This document shows positions 11,071-18,360 of a DNA stretch of 64,000 nucleotides, one piece after another. The stretch lies in NCBI RefSeq assembly GCF_041260665.1, contig NZ_JBGCCT010000005.1, positions 186,001-250,000 on the forward strand, in the 5' to 3' direction. The position numbers were made by a program, and so were the translations under genes. How positions within the stretch are numbered: the first letter of the stretch is position 1; every line of letters begins with the position of its first letter. The notes below the pieces were generated by a model. That model worked only from the letters and a program-made list of their open reading frames with translations. It ran no database searches and had not been told where the DNA came from. The DNA is from Catenulispora sp. GP43 (lineage in GTDB: Bacteria > Actinomycetota > Actinomycetes > Streptomycetales > Catenulisporaceae).

Positions 11071-12723
11071 ATGACCGCCGACACCATCGACCCCGGCAAC
11101 GGCATATCCGAGGACGCTCAGGACGTTCCGGCCGGCGCCGGCCCCCAGGAAGCCACCCGCCTCGACAGCATCCACACCCGACTGTCCGCCGACCTGGTCG
11201 AGCGGCTCATCGGGAAAGTGGCCATCCACGGGGCGGTGGGCGGTCGGACGCAGTCCTACAGTCCGCTCACCGGTGAACTCATCGCCGACTTCCCCGCCAG
11301 CGCGCCGCAGGACGTCCGCGCCGCCTACGCGAAGGCCCGCGCCGCACAGCGGGAGTGGGGGAGCACCCACATCTCGCACCGGACCAAGGTCGCCGCCCGC
11401 CTGCACGACCTGCTCCTGGAGCGCTCCGACCAGCTGCTGGACCTGGTCCAGATCGAGACCGGCAAGGCCCGCAAGCACGCCCTGGACGAGATCCTGTCGG
11501 CCGCCGCCGCGACCCGCCACTACGCGTACGCCTCCCGCGGCTACATCCGCAGCAAGCGCCGCCGCGGCGTCCTGCCGATCCTGACGAAGGTCACCGAGAA
11601 CCGCATCCCCAAGGGCGTCATCGGCGTCATCACGCCGTGGAACTACCCGCTGGCGCTCGCCGTCTCCGACGTCATCCCGGCACTCATCGCCGGCAACGCC
11701 GTGGTGCACAAGCCGGACACCCAGACCGCGCTCACCGGTCTGCGGCTCCGTGAGCTGGCCGTCCAGGCCGGGCTTCCGGAGGACCTGTGGCAGGTGGTCG
11801 TGGGCGACGGACCGGTCGTCGGTCCCGCGGTCGTCGCGGACGCCGACTACGTGGCCTTCACCGGTTCCACCGCCACCGGGCGCACTGTGGCTCAGGCCGC
11901 TGCTTCCCGCCTGATCGGCTGCTCGCTGGAACTCGGCGGCAAGAACGCCATGCTCGTGCTCGACGACGCCGACATAGAGAAGGCGGTGTCCGGCGCGGTG
12001 CGTGGCTGCTTCTCCTCCGCCGGACAGCTCTGCATATCCATAGAGCGCATATACGTGCACTACACCAAGTACGACGAGTTCCTGTCGCGGTTCCTCACGG
12101 AGGTCCGCGCGATGCGTCTGGGATCCGGTCTGGACTACTCCGCGGACATGGGCTCGCTGACGAACACCAAGCAGCTGGAGAACGTGACGCTGCATGTGGA
12201 GGACGCCAAGGCGAAGGGCGCGAAGGTGCTCTCCGGCGGCCGCCGCCGTGCGGAGATCGGTCCGCTGTTCTACGAGCCGACAGTGCTCGGAGACGTCAAG
12301 ACCACCATGCGCGTCTACGGCGAGGAGACCTTCGGACCGGTGGTGTCCGTGTACTCCTTCAAGAGCGAGGGCGAGGCGATAGCGGACGCGAACAACACGC
12401 CGTACGGCCTGAACGCCTCGATGTGGACCCGCGACCACAAGCGCGCCCGCGAGATCGCCCGGCAACTGCACGCCGGCACCGTGAACGTCAACGAGGCCTA
12501 CGCCGCGGCCTGGGGCTCGGTCGACTCGCCGATGGGCGGCATGGGCCAGTCCGGCCTCGGCCGCCGCCACGGCGCCGAGGGCATCCTGCGCTTCACCGAG
12601 GCCCAGACCGCGGCCCGGCAGCGGCTGCTGCCGATCGCGCCCTGGTTCGGGATGCCGGAGCAGCGGTGGGGCGCGCTGATGCTGCGCTCGCTGAAGCTTC
12701 TCAAGACGTTGCGGATGAAATAG
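11071..12723 (+). CDS. gabD2: NAD(P)-dependent aldehyde dehydrogenase (succinate-semialdehyde type)
   Basis: ALDH-superfamily enzyme, 550 aa, oxidising an aldehyde to the acid. PWNYP at 189-193, the general-base Glu in LELGGKN (E287), the catalytic cysteine in SSAGQLCIS (C321) and EETFGPVV are all present. The family match is to actinobacterial succinate-semialdehyde dehydrogenase GabD2; the gene symbol is a best guess. About 50 extra N-terminal residues precede the ALDH domain, and a Lys/Leu-rich tail (LKLLKTLRMK) could be amphipathic. No GABA genes are adjacent. Confidence 0.88.
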   Translation: MTADTIDPGNGISEDAQDVPAGAGPQEATRLDSIHTRLSADLVERLIGKVAIHGAVGGRTQSYSPLTGELIADFPASAPQDVRAAYAKARAAQREWGSTHISHRTKVAARLHDLLLERSDQLLDLVQIETGKARKHALDEILSAAAATRHYAYASRGYIRSKRRRGVLPILTKVTENRIPKGVIGVITPWNYPLALAVSDVIPALIAGNAVVHKPDTQTALTGLRLRELAVQAGLPEDLWQVVVGDGPVVGPAVVADADYVAFTGSTATGRTVAQAAASRLIGCSLELGGKNAMLVLDDADIEKAVSGAVRGCFSSAGQLCISIERIYVHYTKYDEFLSRFLTEVRAMRLGSGLDYSADMGSLTNTKQLENVTLHVEDAKAKGAKVLSGGRRRAEIGPLFYEPTVLGDVKTTMRVYGEETFGPVVSVYSFKSEGEAIADANNTPYGLNASMWTRDHKRAREIARQLHAGTVNVNEAYAAAWGSVDSPMGGMGQSGLGRRHGAEGILRFTEAQTAARQRLLPIAPWFGMPEQRWGALMLRSLKLLKTLRMK

Positions 12724-12868
12724 CCGTTCCGCAGAACGGGTGACGCCGCGACCGTTCGGTTCCGATTGTCGGTGCCGGACGCTACGGTGGTGGTCCGGCG
12801 TCACCCAAGGTCACCGACCGCCTCCTCTGTGACGTCACCGCATCGCACCAGAGGGGATGGTGATCCGC

Positions 12869-13273
12869 ATGACGGAACCCGCCTCGTCCGCCTTCGTCCC
12901 CGCGCCCGCCGGCGCGGCGCCGGCGTCCCAGGGACCCGTGCCCCAGGCATCGGTGCCCCAGGCACCGGCGCAGTTCGGCGCCACCCTGGACGTGATGGCG
13001 CAGGCCGCCGCGCACGTCGGCACGGTCAACGAGGAGATCGCCACCCTGCTGGCCACGCTGCTGGCCCAGCTGGAGCCGATCGCCTCCACCTGGAAGGGCG
13101 CCGCCTCGGGCGCGTTCCAGAACCTGCATCAGCGCTGGAACGCCGACGCCCGCAAACTCAACGCCGCGCTCGGCGGGATCGCCGAGTCCCTGTCCGGCAC
13201 CCACCGCCGCTACACGGCGGCCGAGGAGTCGAACACCACCGCCGTCAACCGCGTCGCCGGCCTGATCGGCTGA
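12869..13273 (+). CDS. WXG100-family protein (ESX substrate-like) with Pro/Ala N-terminus
   Basis: Helical-hairpin protein of the ESAT-6/CFP-10 superfamily, 134 aa. The hairpin turn carries W-K-G at 75-77 (TWKGAASGAF) and the second helix ends in the usual region (SLSGTHRRYTAAEESNTT). An extra Pro/Ala-rich 35-residue N-terminus precedes the hairpin. Start 12869 is preferred because GAGGGG at 12851-12856 abuts the alternative ATG at 12857. It lies 13 bp upstream of a second WXG100 gene, so the pair probably forms a heterodimer exported by a type VII system, which is not in this window. Confidence 0.88.
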   Translation: MTEPASSAFVPAPAGAAPASQGPVPQASVPQAPAQFGATLDVMAQAAAHVGTVNEEIATLLATLLAQLEPIASTWKGAASGAFQNLHQRWNADARKLNAALGGIAESLSGTHRRYTAAEESNTTAVNRVAGLIG

Positions 13274-13286
13274 GGGAGGAGCGGCT

Positions 13287-13583
13287 ATGAGCTACGGAGG
13301 CGAACTGCTCGTCCACGCCGAGACGCTGTCCTCGGCGTCACAGAACGTGGCGGCGGCGCACAACGAGCTGAACAGCAAGCTGCACGATCTGCGGACGCTG
13401 CTGCAGCCGCTGACGCAGACCTGGAGCGGCCAGGCGGCCGCGGACTACCAGGACCGGCAGCGGCAGTGGGACCAGGCGCAGGCGGACCTGAACGAGGTGC
13501 TGCAGCAGATCGGGAAGGTGCTGGAGGTCGCCCAGCAGCAGTACGGCGACGCCGAACGGGCGAACATCGACGTGTGGGGCTGA
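13287..13583 (+). CDS. WXG100-family protein (ESX substrate-like)
   Basis: Canonical 98-aa WXG100 protein: helix 1, W-S-G turn at 46-48 (TQTWSGQAAADYQ), helix 2, ending DVWG. A Y-x3-D/E-like export signal may be present in QYGDAERA near the C-terminus. GAGGGAGGAG upstream is a strong ribosome binding site. Expected to pair with the preceding gene product. Confidence 0.92.
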   Translation: MSYGGELLVHAETLSSASQNVAAAHNELNSKLHDLRTLLQPLTQTWSGQAAADYQDRQRQWDQAQADLNEVLQQIGKVLEVAQQQYGDAERANIDVWG

Positions 13584-13647
13584 GCGGCGCCGTCCGGATC
13601 GCGGGACCGACTGGACCGCGCCGCGGACGCCGTGGCAGCATGGCGGC

Positions 13648-13713
13648 ATGCTCGCGAACCGCCGATTTTTCTATGGCTACGGACCAGGGTCCCTAGCCAT
13701 CGTCGGCTGCTGA
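13648..13713 (+). CDS. Putative leader peptide for chorismate mutase (FFYGY)
   Basis: A 21-codon frame encodes MLANRRFFYGYGPGSLAIVGC. Two Phe and two Tyr codons fall within five codons, including TTT and TAT, which are rare in this genome. It lies 110 bp upstream of a chorismate mutase, the branch enzyme for Phe and Tyr, and is followed by competing hairpins. No clear Shine-Dalgarno sequence precedes the ATG, so a leaderless transcript is possible. Confidence 0.6.
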   Translation: MLANRRFFYGYGPGSLAIVGC

Positions 13714-13771
13714 GCAGAACAAGCCAACGAGCGCCTCGGACCCCTTCCGGTTCGGGGCGCTCGCCGTTGGC
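13673..13771 (+). promoter_or_regulatory. Candidate transcription attenuator (pause hairpin and terminator)
   Basis: Hairpin 1:2 pairs ATGGCTA (13673-13679) with TAGCCAT (13694-13700) and GGACC (13681-13685) with GGTCC (13688-13692), and its 5' arm holds the leader Tyr codons. Hairpin 3:4 pairs GCCAAC (13723-13728) with GTTGGC (13766-13771) and GAGCGCC (13729-13735) with GGCGCTC (13756-13762). The segment CGTCGGC (13701-13707) can pair 6 of 7 with GCCAACG (13723-13729), a possible antiterminator. Layout is classical attenuation; no T tract follows the 3:4 hairpin. Confidence 0.55.
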
Positions 13772-13822
13772 GGGGGCTGCCGGGCCGGTCGGAGCCCGGG
13801 CCGAGCCCGAGGAGCCCCACCC

Positions 13823-14176
13823 ATGACCGCCAGCGCTACCGCCGACCCCACCTCGCCCGACTCTGTGTCCCTCGACGCTGTGTCCACCGGCCAGTCTGTA
13901 TCCACCGGCCAGGCTGTGTCCCCCGGCCAGCCGACGCCCGCCGGCGTGCGCACCGGCCGCGCCCAGATCGACGACCTGGACGCACGCATCCTCGCCCTGA
14001 TCACCGAGCGCGTCACCACCGCCGCCGACATCCAGGCGGCCCGCATCGCCGAGGGCGGCCGCCGCCTCGACCTCAAGCGCGAGACGGAAATCATCGCCCG
14101 CTACCGGGAGGCGCTGGGCCGTCCCGGCGTGACCGTCGCCATGGCGGTCCTGGAGCTGTGCCGGGGGCGCGTCTGA
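13823..14176 (+). CDS. Chorismate mutase, type II (AroQ class)
   Basis: Converts chorismate to prephenate, entering the Phe/Tyr branch. The AroQ helical domain occupies about 45-117: RAQIDDLDARILALITERV, then AADIQAARI, the catalytic-type R and K in RRLDLKRETEII. The first 40 residues are a Ser/Thr/Gly-rich extension containing three imperfect copies of VSTGQ, encoded by an 18-bp repeat. GAGGAG precedes the ATG. The candidate FFYGY leader and attenuator lie directly upstream, which fits end-product control. Confidence 0.9.
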   Translation: MTASATADPTSPDSVSLDAVSTGQSVSTGQAVSPGQPTPAGVRTGRAQIDDLDARILALITERVTTAADIQAARIAEGGRRLDLKRETEIIARYREALGRPGVTVAMAVLELCRGRV

Positions 14177-14409
14177 AGCGCTGTGGGGCACCTCCCGGAC
14201 GCATTCCCCGAAACCCCCACGAACCTCGCGCGCGCAGGGCCGTAACCGCCGGGTCCCCGGCTCGTTGAACCGCTCGAATCACCGGTGCGGATCGCGGAGC
14301 CCGGTCGGCGCCCCACGCTCATGCGCCCGGCCGGTGAAGGCGATGTGGGACACCTCGCCGGTGCCAGTGGTCCAACCGCAGGGGACAGCGGGCCGGCCAC
14401 CAGGGAAAA

Positions 14410-14447
14410 GCGGCGGCTGCCCCGGGGACGCCCGGGACAGCCGCCGC
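14410..14447 (-). terminator. Terminator of the 14460-14894 gene
   Basis: GCGGCGGCTG (14410-14419) pairs with CAGCCGCCGC (14438-14447), with an inner CCCGGG/CCCGGG stem and a GACG loop. It is positioned just beyond the stop codon of the minus-strand gene. The space from 14177 back to here holds no gene. Confidence 0.75.
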
Positions 14448-14459
14448 GGCACCGCACAA

Positions 14460-14894
14460 TCAGGCGGTGTACTTCTCGACGATCTTGCCCAGCTTCGGCA
14501 GCGCCTTCTCGATGTTGTCCTGGCCCTTCGGACGCACCTGCTCGTACGCCTTGCGCAGCGTGGCGCGGTCGGACTGAGCGGCCCGGTCGTCGGTCACCCC
14601 CAGCAGCGCGTTCGAGACCTCCGGCCCCCTCCCGGCCAGGTAGTCGCCGAACGAACCGCCACCGGCGGAAACGAAGTCCTCGTGGAACGGCTCCAGCCGC
14701 GCCACGAAGTCATCGACCAGCGTGTCCACAGCATCCGGGATGATGTCGGACTTGAACGCGGTGACGACCTTGTAGGCGCCCTTCACCATCAGCCCCGAGT
14801 CCTTGACCTGCTCATCCACCAGCTGCGCGCAGTCCTTCACGACCTGCGGGCGGTTGGTCGGATTGAGGAGGCTCTCCTGCAGAGTCTGTCCCAT
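14460..14894 (-). CDS. Conserved hypothetical actinobacterial protein
   Basis: A soluble 144-aa protein without signal peptide or membrane segment: MGQTLQESLLNPTNRPQVVK, then mostly helical sequence rich in Asp, Lys and Val, ending LPKLGKIVEKYTA. It has normal codon bias and its own terminator, so it is a real gene. The style matches small conserved actinobacterial proteins of unknown function; no catalytic motif is visible. Divergently arranged with the thioesterase gene. Confidence 0.75.
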   Translation of the reverse strand: MGQTLQESLLNPTNRPQVVKDCAQLVDEQVKDSGLMVKGAYKVVTAFKSDIIPDAVDTLVDDFVARLEPFHEDFVSAGGGSFGDYLAGRGPEVSNALLGVTDDRAAQSDRATLRKAYEQVRPKGQDNIEKALPKLGKIVEKYTA

Positions 14895-15035
14895 TGTTTA
14901 TGTCCTCGAACGCGGTAGAGGGTAGACCGCAACGGACCGGACGCACGGCCCGGGGCCCGACGTGCGGCCGAGTAGTGAGCGCTTAGGTTACCGTAACCAG
15001 CCCGGCCGCCAAGACGCCTTCCACCACCTCGCCCT

Positions 15036-15250
15036 CAGACATCTGACAGCAGAACCCCACCCCGACCACCCCACAGAAAATCCCCACCAGAACACCCCAA
15101 CCACTCCACCCCACCACCACACCCCGCCCTATGGTGTGACGGTGAGCAGCCCCCACCCCCCAACCCCCCTCACCGAATCCGAAGCAGCAAAAATCCTCGC
15201 CGAAAACTTCGCCCCCTGGATCCAAACCCTCAACCTCACCGTCGAGAAAA
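15036..15250 (+). other. C-rich, G-poor tract upstream of and into the thioesterase gene
   Basis: About 200 nt on the + strand are dominated by C and A with very few G (for example CCCCACCCCGACCACCCCAC). As RNA this would be unstructured and C-rich, like a Rho-loading site. The minus strand has many runs of three to five G separated by short loops. Confidence 0.6.
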
Positions 15251-15639
15251 CAACCCTCACCACCACAACCCTCCGCCTCCCCTGGAGCAGCACCCTGGCC
15301 CGCGAAGGCGGCACCCTCTGCGGCCAAGCCCTGATGGCAGCAGCGGACACAGCGACAGTCATCGCCATCAGCGCCGCCCGAGGCGCCTTCTGCCCGATGA
15401 CCACCGTCCAGCAGAACACCACCTTCCAGCGACCCATCAAGGACGCGGACGTCCTGATCACGGCCCACGTCACGAAACTCGGCCGCACCCTGGCATTCAC
15501 GGACGTCACGATGACGCCGGCGCCGAAGGGCGGAGTGACCGCGGCTGCGGGACCGGAGCAAACGGCACCGGAGCCGGCGGAAGCACCCCCAGCCCCACCA
15601 GCAGCGCACGCCACAACCGTCCACGCACTCCCCGCCTGA
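15136..15639 (+). CDS. PaaI-type hotdog thioesterase
   Basis: Acyl-CoA thioesterase-like protein, 167 aa from GTG 15136 (VTVSSPHPP). The hotdog core runs from about residue 20 to 130: GGTLCGQALMAAADTATVIA is the central helix with the catalytic-type Asp, then TTVQQNTTFQRPIKDADVLI and LGRTLAFTDVTM. The C-terminal 35 residues are a Pro/Ala/Glu tail. Codon use is unusual: a strong bias to C- and A-ending codons in the first third, continuing the G-poor tract of the leader. The tRNA-Arg gene follows. Confidence 0.82.
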   Translation: MTVSSPHPPTPLTESEAAKILAENFAPWIQTLNLTVEKTTLTTTTLRLPWSSTLAREGGTLCGQALMAAADTATVIAISAARGAFCPMTTVQQNTTFQRPIKDADVLITAHVTKLGRTLAFTDVTMTPAPKGGVTAAAGPEQTAPEPAEAPPAPPAAHATTVHALPA

Positions 15640-15715
15640 CACCCCAGCCCCGCCGCACCCACCGAAACAGTGGCGCAACCCCCACCGCGGACCTGATATC
15701 GTTTCTACGTCCCGA

Positions 15716-15787
15716 GCCCCCGTAGCTCAGGGGATAGAGCACCGCCCTCCGGAGGCGGGTGCGTAGGTTCGAATCCTACCGGGGGCA
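15716..15787 (+). tRNA. tRNA-Arg (anticodon CCG)
   Basis: A 72-nt cloverleaf: acceptor GCCCCCG with CGGGGGC, D stem GCTC/GAGC, anticodon stem CCGCC/GGCGG with loop CTCCGGA (anticodon CCG, reading CGG), and T arm GTAGG-TTCGAAT-CCTAC. The discriminator base is A; the genome does not encode the complete CCA. Its 3' half serves as the attachment site for the downstream island. Confidence 0.95.
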
Positions 15788-15788
15788 C
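15747..15788 (+). repeat. attL: 42-bp core inside tRNA-Arg
   Basis: From the anticodon loop (CTCCGGA) through the T arm to the 3' end (GGGGGCAC). Identical to 20415-20456. Integration keeps the tRNA intact on this side. Confidence 0.9.
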
Positions 15789-15789
15789 C

Positions 15790-15894
15790 TACCCGCCGCC
15801 GAACCCGGCCAAGCTCACCGATTCGCGCTGCACCGACTACATCAAGGTGCACGGCCCCTCCTCCTGGGAGCTGGACGCGCTGGACCCGACCACC
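15790..15894 (+). pseudogene. 3' remnant of a phage/ICE-type gene
   Basis: An open frame starts right after the att core with no start codon and reads PPNPAKLTDSRCTDYIKVHG followed by SSWELDALDPTT. The NPAK-TDSR and SWELDALDP motifs are typical of the C-terminus of a protein carried by actinophages and integrative elements (recollection of the family, function unknown). Similarity stops near 15894, after which the frame is Arg/Gly-rich junk up to a stop at 15966. The 5' part is missing at the integration boundary. Confidence 0.55.
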
Positions 15895-16113
15895 CCTGTG
15901 ATGGGTCGTGGTCGGCCGGGGCGTCGTCGTAGTCGTATCGGTGGTCTGGTACCGGGAGGTTCATAGGGTGCTGAGCCCTTCTGTGGGCACGCCGAAGCGG
16001 CGGCCGGCGTGTGCGTCGGCCGCCGCTGGCGGTGGGCCGCTACCTGGACCTCGACCACGACGCCGAGGACTGAACCCGGATCCGGGCATGACCCAATCCC
16101 GCACGCCACTGAT

Positions 16114-16139
16114 GCCCCGGCCTTTCGGCCGGGGCTTTT
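16114..16139 (+). terminator. Intrinsic terminator inside the island
   Basis: GCCCCGGCC (16114-16122) pairs with GGCCGGGGC (16127-16135) over a TTTC loop and is followed by TTTT. A textbook factor-independent terminator. Confidence 0.85.
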
Positions 16140-16182
16140 CGGGTGTCACCCACCAACACCAGGAGCGCGAGGGGAACCGCCC

Positions 16183-16371
16183 ATGGAGCTGTCCAGCAAG
16201 CAGGAATGGGCGCACAACGCCAATGCCGCGAGGTACCACGCCGACCGCGCGGACGGCATCGCCGACGACGCCGATGTGCTGCCTGCTGCGTTGACTCGCG
16301 GCCCGGGGACTTCGTGGTTCTTGGTGGAGCGTCACCCCGACGGCGTCGCAGCTACTTCAGTTGTGGGCTGA
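16183..16371 (+). CDS. Small hypothetical island protein (62 aa)
   Basis: ATG at 16183 follows GCGAGGGGA at good spacing. The product MELSSKQEWAHNANAARYHA continues with an Asp/Ala-rich helical middle and SWFLVERHPDG near the end. It is soluble, slightly acidic, and has no recognised family. Such small ORFs next to a GntR regulator are common in actinobacterial integrative elements; a role in element biology is only inferred. Confidence 0.5.
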   Translation: MELSSKQEWAHNANAARYHADRADGIADDADVLPAALTRGPGTSWFLVERHPDGVAATSVVG

Positions 16372-16432
16372 ACAGGTCTCTCGATGTGCTCCTCCGGCGT
16401 GTTGCTTCGTCGCCGTGAGTTGCTAGGCTTAA

Positions 16433-16476
16433 CGTATACGAAGCTTCGTATACGCACAAGCTCTACGTATACGAAG
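16433..16476. promoter_or_regulatory. Palindromic operator array upstream of the GntR gene
   Basis: Two copies of CGTATACGAAG in inverted orientation form a perfect 22-bp palindrome (16433-16454), and a third half site in direct orientation is at 16466-16476. It is 43-86 bp upstream of the regulator start and likely covers its promoter, giving autoregulation. Confidence 0.75.
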
Positions 16477-16518
16477 ACTTGAAACCGCACGTCACAGTGC
16501 ATCTGAAGGGACCGAGTC

Positions 16519-17199
16519 ATGACTCAACCGGCCTACGTCAACATCGCAGGCACCTACGCGCGGGCCATTCGCACCGGCGAAATGCCCCCCGGCATGCAGC
16601 TCCCGAGTCTCGCTGAGATCGCTGAGCGACACGGGGTCTCCGACATCGTGGCGCGGAAGGCCATCGACCTGTTGCAGAGCCAGGGCCTCGTTCGATCGGT
16701 CCGCCGGCGCGGCAACTTCGTGACCGATCGCCCGAACCTTGTCCGGGTCTCGCCCGAACGGCAGACGGAATCCGCTGAGGCAACGTTCAGCCATGAATCT
16801 GACCGGGATGTTCAGATCAATCGCGAGGTCGAACAGATCCCCGCGACGGATGAGCTGGTGGAAGCGTTTGGCCTCACCGCCGGCGACATGGTCACGCGTG
16901 TCGTTACAAGCGTGACCGAGGACGGGCAACCCGTCTCGATCTCAGACACCTATCAGCCCATCGACATCGATGGCATTGCCATGGCCACTGAGCTGGAGGA
17001 AAGTATCGCGGACCGGTTGCCTACGCCCTCACACGGTGAGTGGCTGCGTACCTCTCCCGGCGACCTGATCAAGACGGTTCATCAGCGGTTCCTCGCACCG
17101 GATGGGCGTCTCATCATGAGGTCTGACATCTCGTACCCGCAGGGACGTTACGACTCGTTTCTGTTCCGGATGAGTCTCAGGCCCGAAACTTCGGAGTAG
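16519..17199 (+). CDS. GntR/HutC-family transcriptional regulator (KorSA-like)
   Basis: 226-aa regulator: N-terminal GntR winged helix at about 5-72 (YVNIAGTYARAIRTGEMPPG, LPSLAEIAERHGVSDIVARKA), linker, then a UTRA ligand-binding domain at 80-225 (TRVVTSVTEDGQPVSISDTY). GntR/UTRA regulators with this architecture (KorSA, Pra-type neighbourhoods) control replication and transfer of actinobacterial ICEs. The palindrome array just upstream is the expected binding site. ATG 16519 follows GAAGGGACC. It is convergent with the methyltransferase-like gene, 35 bp away. Confidence 0.85.
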   Translation: MTQPAYVNIAGTYARAIRTGEMPPGMQLPSLAEIAERHGVSDIVARKAIDLLQSQGLVRSVRRRGNFVTDRPNLVRVSPERQTESAEATFSHESDRDVQINREVEQIPATDELVEAFGLTAGDMVTRVVTSVTEDGQPVSISDTYQPIDIDGIAMATELEESIADRLPTPSHGEWLRTSPGDLIKTVHQRFLAPDGRLIMRSDISYPQGRYDSFLFRMSLRPETSE

Positions 17200-17234
17200 T
17201 ACTGGTGGCTGCATGGCCACGGGGCAAGCGCTCC

Positions 17235-18077
17235 TTATCGTTGGCGGACCCAGCCTTGCGCTGTGTCCGCCAAGTTCCACCATGAGACAAATTGGGGATC
17301 GACGGAGTCCAGCCGCCACCGGTCCGACAGTGCATCGAAGAATGCGTCGTCGCCGGTCTTGCCGCCCTTTGGCTCTCCGATGTAAATGAGCCGACTTCCC
17401 CCGCTCGATTCGAAATCTGCGAGCGCGGTTGACGCCATCGAGTTTCCCCAACCGGGCGGCCAGCAGAGAAACAATACGTCGTCCGCGTGGCCGTCGAAGC
17501 TGAAGCCATCGAGGCCAGACACGCGGTGCCACACGTCTGCCTGCCCCTCGGCGTGAGGGAACGAGACGTTTTCGGCTTCGTGTGGTGGCTCTAGCTCGTA
17601 CGCACTGATGGTTTGCCCAGCCCGTGATAGCTGCCCGGCCCAGTAGGCCCGTCCTGCCCCCAGCTCGCTGATTGGGCGTCCATCGCAGAAGCCCGATACC
17701 CACTTGAGGGTTTCTGGCGATGGGATGGCGTAAGCGTACGCCGCTTGAAGCGCCATCTGTGCAAACAGCAGGCGCGGGCTTCCATCGGCGTTACCGCCAT
17801 CTACTACGCGGCGACCATCCCGCTCGTGCACTGACGGTGCGACGATGTCCCAGTACGGGTTAGCGCTGACTGACTGTCCGCCCGTCATGAAGTGAACGAA
17901 ACGCAGATCAAATGCCGCATCTGCTTGATCGTCACCGCTTCCTGACAGGCGCATTGCCGTGTCAAGGTAGTCCGCCACCTTCGGGTACTTGGCTTCTAGC
18001 AGCCGTTCATCGTTCAGTAGCTTTGCCAGTTGGTCGCGACGCTCCGTCGTCAAGGCTAGCCCTGCCATGTCAGACAT
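17235..18077 (-). CDS. Class I SAM methyltransferase-like protein
   Basis: 280-aa soluble protein. Motif I ISELGAGRAYWAGQL (about 136-150) is the SAM-binding glycine loop; the next acidic strand end is SAYELEPPH. DDVLFLCWPPGWGN carries a PP motif where N-methyltransferases have NPPY-type sequences, and IYIGEPKGGKTGDDAFFDAL is a family-specific segment. The start MSDMAGLAL is chosen because GGATGGGG precedes it; a start 12 codons earlier lacks a site. The substrate is unknown: it may modify DNA, RNA or a small molecule. Same strand as the PRTase-DprA pair, 283 bp downstream of it. Confidence 0.7.
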   Translation of the reverse strand: MSDMAGLALTTERRDQLAKLLNDERLLEAKYPKVADYLDTAMRLSGSGDDQADAAFDLRFVHFMTGGQSVSANPYWDIVAPSVHERDGRRVVDGGNADGSPRLLFAQMALQAAYAYAIPSPETLKWVSGFCDGRPISELGAGRAYWAGQLSRAGQTISAYELEPPHEAENVSFPHAEGQADVWHRVSGLDGFSFDGHADDVLFLCWPPGWGNSMASTALADFESSGGSRLIYIGEPKGGKTGDDAFFDALSDRWRLDSVDPQFVSWWNLADTAQGWVRQR

Positions 18078-18360
18078 TGTGCCCCATCCGAGGTCTGATG
18101 GGGTGGTTATCACGGCCGTGCCTGTTCGTCCGGGGCCCTCACGGGTGGGTCAAGCCCCAACACGAGACGCTTGGTCCCCATGGCTGGACGATATCTCAGC
18201 CGCGCGTCGAAGTGAGTGACAGCGGACGTGACCTACGGCAGGCGGCCGTGGACGCATAACCGAGCCCAAGGCCGCGCGCGATCTGGCGAACGTCCGTTGT
18301 CTGGACGTATCCAGAGCGGCGAGTAAACTCAAACGACCGTACCGGCTTTTGCATGCTGCC
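18078..18360. other. Spacer between methyltransferase-like and DprA-like genes
   Basis: No gene seen. It contains a 14-bp palindrome CTGGACGTATCCAG (18301-18314) and presumably the methyltransferase promoter on the minus strand. Confidence 0.4.
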
